Shown here piece after piece: positions 9,512 to 19,962 of a stretch of DNA of 64,000 nucleotides. The position numbers and the translations under genes were made by a program. Within the stretch, counting starts at the first letter, position 1. Each line of letters opens with the position of its first letter. The notes under the pieces are model-generated. The model worked only from the letters and a program-made list of their open reading frames with translations. It had not been told where the DNA came from and searched no databases. The stretch covers positions 32,137 to 96,136 of the forward strand of contig PLTZ01000027.1 of NCBI GenBank assembly GCA_003164715.1, written 5' to 3'. This DNA comes from Opitutaceae bacterium. GTDB lineage: Bacteria > Verrucomicrobiota > Verrucomicrobiia > Opitutales > Opitutaceae.

Positions 9512-9594
9512 GGTGGAGTTGAGCAGTGGTCGCTCCGTTGACTGTAAATCAACCGCCTTTGGCACCGTTGGTTCGAATCCAACCTCCACCACCA
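9512..9594 (+). tRNA. tRNA-Tyr (anticodon GTA)
   Basis: Seen directly: acceptor stem 9512-9518 pairs with 9584-9590 (GGTGGAG/CTCCACC); anticodon stem GTTGA/TCAAC at 9537-9541 and 9549-9553 encloses loop CTGTAAA with anticodon GTA at 9544-9546. A class II extra arm follows, then the T stem GTTGG/CCAAC (9567-9571/9579-9583) with loop TTCGAAT. Discriminator A at 9591 and an encoded CCA at 9592-9594 complete it. The long extra arm is normal for bacterial tRNA-Tyr. Confidence 0.96.
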
Positions 9595-10288
9595 TTCTCA
9601 AACCGGCGAACACGCCGGCTGGGCTAGGCCGGTAACCTAAGGGAGCTTCCTGCGGAGAACACCATGGCAGGAAGGATCTTGCGGAGCTTGGCGTCGGTTG
9701 GAATTGCACCTTTGGGGGTCGAGGCGCCGTTCACAAGCGAAAGCTTTAGGGACCCCGCCATGCTCCAGGCGGTCCATTCGCACCCATTCACGTCGATACT
9801 GAGCTACCGGTTGGACGCGTGAAAGATCTTCACCCCGGGGTCATCTCGCTTGGGCAACCCCTGACGCGGGTGGCCGGGCTACGTAGTTCCCCCTTTTGAC
9901 GCGGGGGTCCTGCGCACCCATCGTCCCCTCACAGCTTCAACTTTGGCATGGGTTATCATAGGGATCCACCCTGCACGACAGACTTCTTGGGGAGAACGAA
10001 TTCGTGCAGGGTGGCCTGCGGTTCCCGCAAAGCACGCCTCCGGTTTTCGGGAGGCGATTTCGACGGGTTCTGCGATTACCGTTTCTGGACCCTGTGATTC
10101 TATCGTCAAACAAGGTCCGCCCCGCGGGGCGATGTTGACTAACTTTTAGCAGCATTTTGGCTCCGGAGGATGCGGACGCGACGCATCAGGCCTGCGGTAA
10201 TCGTTTGACCCCGTGGCGGTTCAGCAATTCCTTGGGCGAAGGCGCCAGGGCCGATGCGCACCCCCGGCCCCGCCTTCCGCCCCCTCCC
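9595..10288. other. Gene-free stretch downstream of tRNA-Tyr
   Basis: About 690 bases without a credible protein gene. Short frames here lack family resemblance and have no good ribosome sites. Visible structure: a perfect 13-bp inverted repeat at 9966-10014, a 6-bp hairpin around 10036-10055 (GCCTCC/GGAGGC) and a 12-base palindrome GCCCCGCGGGGC at 10119-10130. Composition is slightly less GC-rich than the flanks. It holds the promoter region of the permease at 10289. Lying just 3' of a tRNA it could be a remnant of an integrated element, but no repeated copy of the tRNA end was noticed. Confidence 0.5.
9966..10014. repeat. Perfect 13-bp inverted repeat
   Basis: CCACCCTGCACGA (9966-9978) is followed after 23 bases by its exact reverse complement (10002-10014). 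In RNA this forms a strong hairpin with a large loop; no T-run follows on either strand, so an intrinsic terminator is unlikely. It may be a regulator operator, a cis-regulatory RNA structure or a mobile-element end. Confidence 0.6.
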
Positions 10289-12670
10289 ATGATCTCCGAG
10301 ATTCGCTACGTCCTGCGGTCGCTCAGGCGCCGCAAGGGATTCGCCAGTGTCACCATCCTGACGCTCGCCCTCGGGATCGGGGCGGCCACGGCGGTCTATT
10401 CGATGATGCAGTGGGCCCTGTTCTACGAGCCGGCGTCCTCAAAGGGTCTCTACCAGATAGGGGAAAAGCAGAAGGACCAACCGGTCATCTTCTTTCTTTG
10501 GGTGCCCTTCTACAAGGCGTACAGCGCGCAGACCCAGGTCTTCTCGGAACTTTGCGCCACGGCGACCGACGCCGGCAACGTGGTGGTCGATGGCAAGCCC
10601 GTATCCATCTTCTCGGAAGCCGTCACCCCGAATTTCTTCAGCGTGCTGCGCGTCTCGCCGCTACTCGGGCGCGCCTTTCTCCCGTCGGAGGCGGTGAGCG
10701 GGCGCGACAATGTCGTGGTCGTGTCCCATAATTTCTGGAAGAAGCACCTGGGAGGGACCAAGGACGCACTGGGGCGGCAGATCAAGGTCGATGAGAAGGT
10801 CTGCACGGTGGTCGGCATCCTCAGGGAGGGAGAGAAGTTTCCCGTCTTCAGCTCGGCGGACATCTTTAGGCCGATGGTCCTGCGCGAGAATCCCAATCAG
10901 CCGTGGGACCCGATGCTTGTGGTCCTCGGGCGCCTTCGGCCGGGCGTCACCCGCCCGCAGGCCGAAGACGCCCTGGCAAGGGCCAAGATTGAGGGAAACT
11001 CGGACTTCATGCAGTGGGTTGGGACGCTTCGGCCGGCGCTTTCCACGACCGAAGACATCCGAAGCACGTTCAACCCGCAGCTCCACTGGGCGCTCCTCGG
11101 GGCGGTGGCGTTTCTCTATGCGATCGCGTGCCTGAACGCGTCCAACCTGATTCTGGTGCATTTTCTGGGAAAGCGAACCGAGATCAGCGTGCGGATGTCC
11201 CTCGGAGGCGGCCGCTGGGGAATCCTGCGGCTGCTGTTTATCGAGACCGTTTGCCTCTGCGCCGGCGGGGCGCTGCTCGGCGCCGTGGTCGCGAACTGGC
11301 TCATCCCGCTCCTCTCGTTCCTGGCCGGCAACAGCGATCCCGAACGCAGCTGGAGTAGCTGGATCCTCGGGTGGGACACCTACTTCGTCCTGGCGGGACT
11401 CACCCTTCTGACCGGCGCCCTGATAGCGGTCGCTCCAGGCGTGCAGCTGCTGCGGGCCAACATCCTCGCCGGACTCAAGGGCGGGGGAGGCTCGTTGGGC
11501 GAGAGTCCCGGGCTCGCCCGAATTAGGGGCACTTTCGTCGTCCTGCAGGCGACCTTCGCCGTCATCCTGCTCGTGGGCGCGGGCCTCATGATCCGGTCGT
11601 TCCAGCACCTGGGGGACGTGCAGGTTGGTTTCAATCCCGCCCACCGGGTGAAGATGCAGCTCGGCTACCCGCGGGACTACAAGACGGCGCCGGAGGAGCG
11701 CATGGCGCTCCTGGAGCGCACCAAGGCCGCGCTGCTGCGTGTGCCCACCGTCTCCTCGGTGGCGTACGGCTCCGACTCGCTCCTCGCGGGCTACGACTCC
11801 GTGGAACTCAACGTGGAGGCGAAGGACGGATCGTCGACCAAGATCAAGGCCGTGTACGTTTCCTCGGACTACGGGGAGGCCGGGGGCGTCGTGCTGAAGC
11901 GGGGCCGATGGCTGGCGCCCGACACCAAGGGGGAGATCCTGATCAACGAGGCCTACGCCCGCGCGCGGTTTGGCGCCGCCGACCCGGTCGGCCAATACAT
12001 CCGCTCCGCGGGCTCCGACGCAAAGGCCCGCGGCTGGCTGGTCGCCGGTGTCGTGGGCGACGTCCGAGAAAAGGTCCGCGACGAGCCGGTGTTCAAGATC
12101 TACATGCCGATCAAGTGGTCCCCTAACGTCGCCACCAGCTTCTTCCTTCGCATGACCGGGGAGCCGAGCGGCGAGATGCTCGGCAGGCTCACGCAGGCCC
12201 TCTACGCCTTCGACCCGAGGATCGTCACCTATTACTCGGTCCCCATGACCGAGCTGCGGAACCGCCAGCTTTACAATGAGCTCCTCGCTCTCTCGGTCCT
12301 AAGGGTCCTCGCCTGCATCGCAACGGCCCTCGCCGTCGTGGGCCTCTTCTCGGTGCTGGCCTACACGGTCGACCGCAGGATGCCCGAGTTCGGGATCCGC
12401 ATGGCGCTTGGGGCCACCCCGGGGGACCTGGTCGCTCTCGTCATGCGCCGGGGCATCGCGCTCACGGCGCTCGGCATCGCGCTCGGTATCGCCGGGGCAC
12501 TGGCGCTCACACAGTTCCTTAAGAGCCTTCTCTTTGAGACGCCGAACTCCGACCCGGCCGTGATTGCGGCCGTGAGCGCGCTTCTCCTCCTGTCGGCCGT
12601 CGCCGCGTGCATCCTTCCCTCGGTCAGGGCGAGCAAGCCGGACCTGGTGAGCCTGTTGAAGAGCGATTAG
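10289..12670 (+). CDS. Orphan MacB/FtsX-type permease (ADOP family)
   Basis: Large inner-membrane permease, 793 residues, with the duplicated layout of the acidobacterial duplicated orphan permeases: an N-terminal helix (RRRKGFASVTILTLALGIG), a MacB-type periplasmic domain, three helices (about 270-400), then a second helix, periplasmic domain and three-helix block ending near the C-terminus. The ending GIRMALGATPGDLVALV matches the FtsX domain. No ABC ATPase is adjacent, consistent with the orphan designation. Such proteins are thought to take part in mechanotransmission or macrolide/peptide export, but the substrate is unknown. The ATG at 10289 is preferred over the frame opening at 10157 because the first helix begins directly after it. 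Confidence 0.87.
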   Translation: MISEIRYVLRSLRRRKGFASVTILTLALGIGAATAVYSMMQWALFYEPASSKGLYQIGEKQKDQPVIFFLWVPFYKAYSAQTQVFSELCATATDAGNVVVDGKPVSIFSEAVTPNFFSVLRVSPLLGRAFLPSEAVSGRDNVVVVSHNFWKKHLGGTKDALGRQIKVDEKVCTVVGILREGEKFPVFSSADIFRPMVLRENPNQPWDPMLVVLGRLRPGVTRPQAEDALARAKIEGNSDFMQWVGTLRPALSTTEDIRSTFNPQLHWALLGAVAFLYAIACLNASNLILVHFLGKRTEISVRMSLGGGRWGILRLLFIETVCLCAGGALLGAVVANWLIPLLSFLAGNSDPERSWSSWILGWDTYFVLAGLTLLTGALIAVAPGVQLLRANILAGLKGGGGSLGESPGLARIRGTFVVLQATFAVILLVGAGLMIRSFQHLGDVQVGFNPAHRVKMQLGYPRDYKTAPEERMALLERTKAALLRVPTVSSVAYGSDSLLAGYDSVELNVEAKDGSSTKIKAVYVSSDYGEAGGVVLKRGRWLAPDTKGEILINEAYARARFGAADPVGQYIRSAGSDAKARGWLVAGVVGDVREKVRDEPVFKIYMPIKWSPNVATSFFLRMTGEPSGEMLGRLTQALYAFDPRIVTYYSVPMTELRNRQLYNELLALSVLRVLACIATALAVVGLFSVLAYTVDRRMPEFGIRMALGATPGDLVALVMRRGIALTALGIALGIAGALALTQFLKSLLFETPNSDPAVIAAVSALLLLSAVAACILPSVRASKPDLVSLLKSD

Positions 12671-12682
12671 CGCTGAGGCGCG

Positions 12683-13810
<1,128 letters not shown>

Positions 13811-14004
13811 AGGGGGGGTGGAGTCGCCTTGTTCCTGCCCGCAATTTCCTACGAAAATGCGCCTTGCAAGGGGATTTACGGGTAAACAGAACGAATGCTC
13901 GGCGCTGGCAATCCCAAAGATCGCCCGCAATAAACCCTTGCTGGTCCGCCTCGTGCGTTTTCCCTCGCGCCCGGGAGGAGTCCGGCGCCCCTCGCCAAAC
14001 CCAC

Positions 14005-15360
14005 ATGCCGCCCAAGCCCCTCACTTTCCCCGAGACCTTCGTCTGGGGCGTCGCGACGGCGGCTCCGCAGATCGAGGGCGCCGCCTTCCTGGACGGCAAG
14101 GGCGAGTCGATCTGGGACCGCTTCTCGCGGATCCCGGGGAAGGTGCGCAGCGGGGACACCCTCGACGTGGCCTGCGACCACTACCACCGCTTCCGCGAGG
14201 ACTTTGCCCTCATGCAGGCGCTCGGCGTCCGCAACTACCGGCTCTCGATCGCATGGCCGCGGATCTACCCCTCGGGCGACGGCGCGCCGAACCCGGCGGG
14301 CCTCGACTTCTACCACCGCCTCTTCGACTCGATGGCGGAGAACGGCATCACCCCCTGGGTGACGCTCTTCCACTGGGACCTGCCCCAGGCGCTGGAGGAC
14401 CGTGGGGGGTGGCCGAGCCGTGTCGTCGTCGACGCCTTCGCGCGCTACGCGGACACGGTCGTCCGGGCGTTCGCCGGGAAGGTGAAGCACTGGTTCACGA
14501 CGAACGAGATCCGCTGCTTCACCGACTTCGGCTACGGCCCCGGCGGGCACAACCGGGCCCCCGGGCGGGTCGAGTCCGCCCGCGTCGTCAACCAGACCTT
14601 CCACAACGCGCTCCTGTGCCACGGGCACGCCGTGCGGGCCGTACGGGCCCACGGGGGCCCGGGCGCCCGGGTCGGGCTTGCGGACAACTGCGACGCGTGC
14701 GTCCCGGTGACCGAGACCGCGGCCGACATCGAGGCGGCGAACGCCTGGTTTGTCGACGGCAACCAGAACGTCATCGACCCCATCTACCGCGGCCACTACG
14801 CGGACGCGTACCTGCGGCGGATCGGCGGCGACGCGCCCCATGTGGCCCCGGGGGACTTTGAACTCATCGGAGCCCCCACCGACTTCCTCGGGCTCAACCT
14901 CTACACCGGCTCGTTTGTGCGCGCCTGCGCCGGGGCCCGCTACGAGGTCCTGGCGCTCCCACCGAACTACTGGCACGCCGACGGGAACTGGCTCAAACTC
15001 ACCCCGCAGATCATGTACTGGGCCACCCGCTTCTCCAAGGAGAACTACGCACCCAAGGAGATCTACATCACCGAGAACGGCTGCGGCTATGACGACGAGC
15101 CGGTCGTGGGCGGCGAGGTCGTCGACCTGCACCGGCGCGAGTTCCTGCGCCTGTACCTGGGCGAGCTCCACCGGGCGATCGGGGAGGGCGTGCCGGTGCG
15201 CGGCTACTTCGTCTGGTCGTTCCTCGACAACTTCGAGTGGAACGACGGCTACACGCGCCGCTTCGGGATCGTCCACGTGGACTTCGCGACGCAGCGGAGG
15301 ACCCCGAAGCTTTCGGCTCGCTATTTCTCCGGGATCATCCGGCAGAATGGGCTCCCATGA
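14005..15360 (+). CDS. GH1 family beta-glucosidase
   Basis: Cytoplasmic retaining beta-glycosidase, probably cleaving cellobiose or other beta-glucosides. No signal peptide is seen. The N-terminus [18 protein letters not shown] is the GH1 signature. The acid/base is Glu168 in the TNE motif and the nucleophile is Glu357 in YITENG; both are present. One variation: the usual Asn-Glu-Pro reads TNEI, so the proline is replaced. At 451 residues it is full length. It overlaps the next gene (ROK kinase) by ATGA, so released glucose is likely phosphorylated by its coupled partner. The ATG at 14005 is selected because it immediately precedes the family N-terminus. Confidence 0.94.
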   Translation: MPPKPLTFPETFVWGVATAAPQIEGAAFLDGKGESIWDRFSRIPGKVRSGDTLDVACDHYHRFREDFALMQALGVRNYRLSIAWPRIYPSGDGAPNPAGLDFYHRLFDSMAENGITPWVTLFHWDLPQALEDRGGWPSRVVVDAFARYADTVVRAFAGKVKHWFTTNEIRCFTDFGYGPGGHNRAPGRVESARVVNQTFHNALLCHGHAVRAVRAHGGPGARVGLADNCDACVPVTETAADIEAANAWFVDGNQNVIDPIYRGHYADAYLRRIGGDAPHVAPGDFELIGAPTDFLGLNLYTGSFVRACAGARYEVLALPPNYWHADGNWLKLTPQIMYWATRFSKENYAPKEIYITENGCGYDDEPVVGGEVVDLHRREFLRLYLGELHRAIGEGVPVRGYFVWSFLDNFEWNDGYTRRFGIVHVDFATQRRTPKLSARYFSGIIRQNGLP

Positions 15361-16313
15361 GCCTGTACGGCATCGACCTGGGCGGAACGAAGATCGAGGG
15401 GGCCGTCATCGACCCCAAGAGGCCGGACCGCGCGCTCTGCCGGCTTAGGGTGCCCACCGAGAGCCGCAGGGGCTACGACCACGTCATCGGCCAGATCGTC
15501 CGGCTGGTGGGGATGCTCGAGCGCGAGTCCGGCACCCGGCGGCCCGCCTGCATCGGATTCGGGACCCCCGGCGTCGTCGACCCCGGCACCGGGCTCATGA
15601 AGAACTCCAACAGCCTCTGCCTGAACGGCCGGCGGCTGCGCGAGGACCTGGGCGCGGCCCTCGGCGTCGAGGCGCGGACAGCGAACGACGCCAACTGCTT
15701 CGCGCTCGCCGAGGCGCTGCTCGGCGCCGGACGCGGCCGGGGGGTCGTCGTCGGGCTCATCCTCGGGACCGGCTGCGGCGGGGGAGTCGTCGTCGGCGGC
15801 CGGGTCCTCGAGGGCCTGCACGGGATCGCGGGCGAGTGGGGCCACAACCCGATGCGCGGCGAGCGCACCCCGTGCTACTGCGGCCACGCGGGCTGCGTCG
15901 AGACCGTGATCTCCGGCACGGCGCTCGAGCGCTACTACCGGGAGCGCACCGGCCGGGACCTGCGCCTGCCCGAGATCGTGGTGCGCGCCGCCTCGGGCGA
16001 GCGGCCCGCCCGGCAGACGCTGCGCAGGCTCCAGGCAAAGTTCGGGGAGGCGATCGCGGCGCTCATCAACATCGTGGACCCCGACGCCGTGGTCATCGGA
16101 GGCGGGGTGGGCAACATTGGTCTCCTTTACGAGGACGCGACGCGCGAGGCCGTCCTCCGGCACGTCTTCAACACGAGCGTCCGCACCGAGTTCCTGCGGC
16201 CCGCCCTTGGCGACAGCGCGGGGGTCTTCGGCGCGGCGATGCTCAGCGCCGGGTCCAGATCCGAAGCGAGGCCAGGAGGAAGTCCTCCAGCGCCGCCGAG
16301 TCGTTCAGGTTGA
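15357..16313 (+). CDS. ROK family sugar kinase (glucokinase or fructokinase)
   Basis: Predicted ATP-dependent hexose kinase. [15 protein letters not shown] carries the phosphate-binding DLGGTK motif (residues 7-12). ILGTGCGGGVVV is the second ATP-site loop, and CYCGHAGCVE is the ROK zinc motif (CxCGxxGCxE). The catalytic Asp lies in TANDANCFA. Length is 318 residues. It is translationally coupled to the GH1 beta-glucosidase (ATGA overlap), supporting glucose as substrate. The last ~20 residues, Pro/Ser/Arg-rich, run across the 3' end of holB on the other strand, giving a 71-base convergent overlap that is longer than usual. Confidence 0.9.
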   Translation: MSLYGIDLGGTKIEGAVIDPKRPDRALCRLRVPTESRRGYDHVIGQIVRLVGMLERESGTRRPACIGFGTPGVVDPGTGLMKNSNSLCLNGRRLREDLGAALGVEARTANDANCFALAEALLGAGRGRGVVVGLILGTGCGGGVVVGGRVLEGLHGIAGEWGHNPMRGERTPCYCGHAGCVETVISGTALERYYRERTGRDLRLPEIVVRAASGERPARQTLRRLQAKFGEAIAALINIVDPDAVVIGGGVGNIGLLYEDATREAVLRHVFNTSVRTEFLRPALGDSAGVFGAAMLSAGSRSEARPGGSPPAPPSRSG

Positions 16314-17205
16314 CCCGCAATAGGCCCGCCGACCGCTCGAGTGCGTCGACCGCGGACGCCAGCTGACGGCGGGCCCCCTCGTCGCCGGCTTGGAGGAGCT
16401 CCCGGGCGTGCGCGTTCGTCGCCTCCTCGATCCCGGCGAACATCCGCAGCCTTAGGCCCACGGAGATCTCGGCCTCGAGCGCAATGATCTCGTCCTCGTC
16501 CAGGGCCTCCGCGAGGCCCTCCTTGCGGCGGACACCCTCCGCCGCCGACGCCTTGTCGAGCATCGAGGCGTACCGGGCCAAAAGCCCGTAGACGGTGAAG
16601 ATCCCGTCCGCGGCCGCGCGGCCCGCGGCGACCCCCTCCGCGAGGCGCCTTAGCCACGCACGGTAGTCGCCGAGCCAGGCCTCCCATCCCGCGACCCGCA
16701 CCGCCGAGGCTAGTCCCGGGAAGCGAAAGTGCAGCACCCGGCTGCGGATCGTCGGCAGGAGCGCGTAGGGCCTCGCGGTCAGGAGCACGATGGTCGTCGC
16801 CGCCGGCGGCTCCTCGAGCGTCTTTAGTAGGATGTTCGCCGCCACCGGATGCAGGCGGTCGGCGTCGTGGAAGATGACGACCTTGTGCTTTGAGAGGGTC
16901 GACATGACGTTCACCCGCCCCACGAGCTCGCGAACGGCCGGGGCGCCGATCTGGCGCGATCTTCCGGCCGGGCGGATCTGGAAGCAGTCCGGATGGCGGT
17001 CGGGAGGGTAGGGCGACGGCGCCGCCGACCCCGAATTGAGGAGCCTGTCCGCCAGCGCAAGGCCGGCCGCCGAGAGCCCCTCCGGGTCGTCGCCCGCCAG
17101 AAGCAGGCTGTGCGGCAGGCGGCCGCGCCCGATCGCCCGCTCGATCACCTCGACGGCGGGTGTGCCCGCAAGGGCGGGCGGCCAGGGGACCGCGGCCGCA
17201 GTCAT
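16243..17205 (-). CDS. holB: DNA polymerase III delta-prime subunit
   Basis: Clamp-loader subunit delta-prime, 320 residues. The box ANILLKTLEEPP and the sensor-1 region TIVLLTARPYALLPTIRSR identify the gamma/delta-prime AAA+ family. The Walker A region is degenerate (AGDDPEGLSAAG), the four-Cys zinc module usual in this family is not seen, and the SRC motif reads SRV, so this is a non-ATP-binding form, as expected for delta-prime rather than DnaX. Its start overlaps the tmk stop (TGATG), and the tmk-holB pairing is conserved in many bacteria, which supports the call. The C-terminal collar domain is weakly conserved. Confidence 0.85.
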   Translation of the reverse strand: MTAAAVPWPPALAGTPAVEVIERAIGRGRLPHSLLLAGDDPEGLSAAGLALADRLLNSGSAAPSPYPPDRHPDCFQIRPAGRSRQIGAPAVRELVGRVNVMSTLSKHKVVIFHDADRLHPVAANILLKTLEEPPAATTIVLLTARPYALLPTIRSRVLHFRFPGLASAVRVAGWEAWLGDYRAWLRRLAEGVAAGRAAADGIFTVYGLLARYASMLDKASAAEGVRRKEGLAEALDEDEIIALEAEISVGLRLRMFAGIEEATNAHARELLQAGDEGARRQLASAVDALERSAGLLRVNLNDSAALEDFLLASLRIWTRR

Positions 17206-17852
17206 CAGGCGATCCGGGGCCTGACCGCTTCCCAGATCCGCTTCTCGGTCGACGCCTCGTCCTTCGACCCGTCGACGACAACGAAGCGCGAGGGCATGCC
17301 CTTGGCGAGGACCAGGTAGCCGTCGCGGATCTTGTTGTAGAAATCGATGTTCTCGCGCTCCATGCGGTCGGGCAGGTCCGACGCCCGCTGGCGGATGCGC
17401 GCAAGGCCGAGCCGGGTCGGCACATCGATCACGATCGTCAGGTCGGGCATGACGTTGCCCACGGCGAAGCGGTTGATCTGGTTCACGGGATCCGCGGCCA
17501 GGTTGCGGCCGATGCCCTGGTAGACGGTCGACGAGTCGAGGTACCGGTCGCTCAGGACGATCGCCCCCCGCATGAGCGCCGGGGCGATGACCTCGCGCAC
17601 GAGCTGGGCCCGCGAGGCGGCGAAGAGCAGCAATTCCGTCTCCGGGCACATCTCGTCGCCCTTCGAATTGTGGACGATGATATTGCGGATCTGCTCGCCG
17701 ATCTCGGTGCCGCCCGGCTCGCGCACGGTGACCACGTCGCGCTTCAGCGTCTGAAGGCGGTTGGCGAGGCGCGCAATCTGCGAGCTCTTCCCGCTCCCCT
17801 CGGAGCCCTCGAACGAGATCAGTGTGCCGGCGAGTTTCGTCTTCGAAGCCAT
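17205..17852 (-). CDS. tmk: Thymidylate kinase
   Basis: Phosphorylates dTMP to dTDP for DNA synthesis. P-loop GSEGSGKS at residues 16-23, the dTMP-binding REPGGTEIGEQIR segment and the DRYLDSSTVYQG motif are all intact. At 215 residues it has the usual length. The ATG at 17852 is preferred over the longer open frame, whose extension runs through the divergent promoter region of exbB. It is coupled to holB by a TGATG overlap. Confidence 0.95.
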   Translation of the reverse strand: MASKTKLAGTLISFEGSEGSGKSSQIARLANRLQTLKRDVVTVREPGGTEIGEQIRNIIVHNSKGDEMCPETELLLFAASRAQLVREVIAPALMRGAIVLSDRYLDSSTVYQGIGRNLAADPVNQINRFAVGNVMPDLTIVIDVPTRLGLARIRQRASDLPDRMERENIDFYNKIRDGYLVLAKGMPSRFVVVDGSKDEASTEKRIWEAVRPRIA

Positions 17853-17943
17853 TGGCCGGGGAGCTTGGGGAAAATCGCGCCCTTTGGCGAGGAAGCTTTG
17901 AAATCCATTGGACGAACCCCGAAAATCATCCAACGATCGGGCC

Positions 17944-18642
17944 ATGTTCGTGCATTTCGCCCCCCTTCTCGCGACGACCAACATTATCGAGGTGTTCGAG
18001 CACTGCGATCCGGTCGGCCAGGTCATCACCGGCGGCCTGGCCGTGTTCAGCGTGATCGCGTGGGCCGTCATGCTCGGCAAGCGCAACGAGCTCAACGCGC
18101 TGCGCCGCCTGAACCTCGCGTTCGAGCGGCACCTGCGCGACCAGAAGAATCTCCTCGAGCTCCCCGAGTCCCTGCGCGAGCGCCGCGACATCCCCTACGC
18201 CGACCTCTTCGGCGACGCCGTCGAGGCCTACTGGAAGGCGGCCTCGATCGGCAAGGAGAAGGGCATGGACACGCTGCGCTTCCGCCTGGAGCACGCCGAG
18301 AACGCCCTGCAGAGGGCGCTTGCGCGCCAGACGCTGCGCTACGAGTCCAACATGGTGTTCCTCGCGTCGATCGTCTCGGGGGCGCCCTTCCTCGGCCTCC
18401 TCGGCACGGTCTGGGGCGTCATGACGGCCTTCAGCGCCGTCTCGGTCCAGCAGACGGCGAGCATCCAGACCCTGGCACCCGGGGTCTCGGCCGCGCTCCT
18501 GACGACCATCTCGGGGCTCTTGGTGGCGATTCCGGCGCTCTTCGGCTACAATATGCTCTTCGCGAACACCAAGAGGCTCATCACCGAGCTGGAGAACTAC
18601 GCAAGCTCGCTCATGGACCGCATCGAGCTCGAGTCGGCGTGA
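17944..18642 (+). CDS. exbB: ExbB/TolQ-type proton channel subunit
   Basis: Inner-membrane subunit that, with ExbD, uses the proton gradient to drive TonB or TolA. The 232-residue protein has a first helix near residues 20-38, a cytoplasmic segment, then two helices separated by a short turn (ASIVSGAPFLGLLGTVWGVMTAF and a second around VSAALLTTISGLLVAIPAL). These carry the MotA/TolQ/ExbB signature GLLGTVWG. It opens an operon with exbD (25 bases later) and a TonB/TolA-like gene. The ATG at 17944 is chosen over the frame opening at 17908. Confidence 0.9.
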   Translation: MFVHFAPLLATTNIIEVFEHCDPVGQVITGGLAVFSVIAWAVMLGKRNELNALRRLNLAFERHLRDQKNLLELPESLRERRDIPYADLFGDAVEAYWKAASIGKEKGMDTLRFRLEHAENALQRALARQTLRYESNMVFLASIVSGAPFLGLLGTVWGVMTAFSAVSVQQTASIQTLAPGVSAALLTTISGLLVAIPALFGYNMLFANTKRLITELENYASSLMDRIELESA

Positions 18643-18667
18643 CCCGGCAGGCTTAAGGAAAACCCCC

Positions 18668-19105
18668 ATGGCAAGGACCTTCAGGCGCCCCCGTCAGTCC
18701 CATCCCATCGCGGAGATGAACGTCACCAACCTGATCGACCTGGGCTTCACGCTCCTGATCATCTTCATGATCGCCACGCCGCTCATCAACCAGGAGCAGA
18801 CGATCCCGGTGACGCTCCCCTCGGAGACGAAGAGCCAGCAGCAGAAGCCCGACCGGAGCACCCACTATGTCGCGATCTCGATCGACGCGAAGGGCAATAT
18901 CTACCTGGACGAGCGGACGACCCCGGTCGGCCTGGCCGAGCTGCGGAGCCGCCTGAGGCTCTACGCCTCGGAGTCGAAGCCTCCCGTGGTGCGCATCCGC
19001 GGCGACGCGCACGTCCCCTATGAGAAGATCGTGGCGCTCATGGATGAGTTAAAGCAGGCCAATCTCCTGAAGTTCACGTTCGACACCCAGAGCATTTCGA
19101 AATGA
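18668..19105 (+). CDS. exbD: ExbD/TolR-type proton channel subunit
   Basis: 145-residue single-pass protein with a short cytoplasmic N-terminus, one helix (LIDLGFTLLIIFMIATPL, about residues 20-38) containing the conserved Asp of ExbD/TolR, and a periplasmic domain. Partner of the preceding ExbB-like protein in proton-coupled energy transfer. The stop overlaps the start of the next gene (ATGA). A ribosome site AAGGAAAA lies a few bases before the start. Confidence 0.9.
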   Translation: MARTFRRPRQSHPIAEMNVTNLIDLGFTLLIIFMIATPLINQEQTIPVTLPSETKSQQQKPDRSTHYVAISIDAKGNIYLDERTTPVGLAELRSRLRLYASESKPPVVRIRGDAHVPYEKIVALMDELKQANLLKFTFDTQSISK

Positions 19106-19932
19106 GGGCCCAGTCTCCAGGCGCCTTCGGCCTGTCCGTGCTCCTCCACGGCGCGGTGGTGCTGCTGATTGGCTTCTTCAGCTACGCCGCGAGCAGCGTG
19201 GTCCAGGACTCCCCGAAGGTCCTCGAGCTGGTCGCCGGGGCCGGCGACAACTACATGGCGACCGAGGCGCCCGCGCTCGGGAGCCCCGGGGGGATAAAGC
19301 TCCAGGTGACTCCCGTCCCCCCCGCCGCGAAGCCGGAGCCGGCGCCGATCCAGGCCGCCCCGCCCGAGGCCGCGCCCAAGGCGCCGGCAAAGCCCGCGGC
19401 GACCGCCCCCTCGAAGCCCGTCGACTTGGTGAAGAGCCTCAACCGCGTCGAGCAGCGGCGCAAGGACCGCCTGGAGAAGAAGTACAAGGAGGAGGAGGAG
19501 CGGCAGGAGGCCCTGCGCAAGCAGGCGGAGGCCCGGGCGGCCAAGGCCGCGCGCATCGACGCCGAGGGGATCCGGGAGGGGGTCATCGGCGGGTCGACGG
19601 CGAACAAGGTCGGCGGCGCCGGAGGAAAGGCGCTCACCCGCGAGGAGGCCAGCGAGCTCGAGCTCTACTGGTCGGAGCTCCTGGCGAAGATCAAGGAGAA
19701 CCATACGCCGCCCGAGGGTGTCAGCGACACGCTCGTCGCCCGCATGGAGTTCTTCGTCGCGGCCGACGGGTCCCTTTCCCACTTCCGGATCGTGTCCCCG
19801 TCGGGCAACCACGAGTTCGACCGCTCGGTGATCGAGGCGGGCGAGCGCACGCGCTCGATCGGGCCCCGCCCCGACGGGCGAAGCGAGACGGTCCAGATGA
19901 CCTTCAAGATGCGCGAGGACGAAGCGCCGTAG
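19102..19932 (+). CDS. TonB/TolA-like energy transducer
   Basis: 276-residue periplasm-spanning protein. A single N-terminal helix (LSVLLHGAVVLLIGFFSYAA) is followed by an Ala/Pro/Lys-rich linker, a charged coiled-coil-like stretch (EEEERQEALRKQAEAR) and a C-terminal TonB/TolA domain that includes ARMEFFVAADGSLSHFRI. Overlaps exbD by 4 bases. The C-terminus fits the TonB_C family, while the coiled linker resembles TolA, so the partner system (outer-membrane receptor energisation or Tol-Pal) is uncertain. No pal or tolB gene follows; a secreted GH3 enzyme does. Confidence 0.82.
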   Translation: MRAQSPGAFGLSVLLHGAVVLLIGFFSYAASSVVQDSPKVLELVAGAGDNYMATEAPALGSPGGIKLQVTPVPPAAKPEPAPIQAAPPEAAPKAPAKPAATAPSKPVDLVKSLNRVEQRRKDRLEKKYKEEEERQEALRKQAEARAAKAARIDAEGIREGVIGGSTANKVGGAGGKALTREEASELELYWSELLAKIKENHTPPEGVSDTLVARMEFFVAADGSLSHFRIVSPSGNHEFDRSVIEAGERTRSIGPRPDGRSETVQMTFKMREDEAP

Positions 19933-19962
19933 GCGCCCGAAGCGTCCCCGGCGCCCCCCCCT

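Noticed and set aside
9385..9709. Minus-strand frames across the tRNA-Tyr gene (one reading VGFEPTVPKAV)
   Set aside because: These are the well-known false proteins produced by reading through the antisense of a tRNA gene; the tRNA itself folds perfectly.
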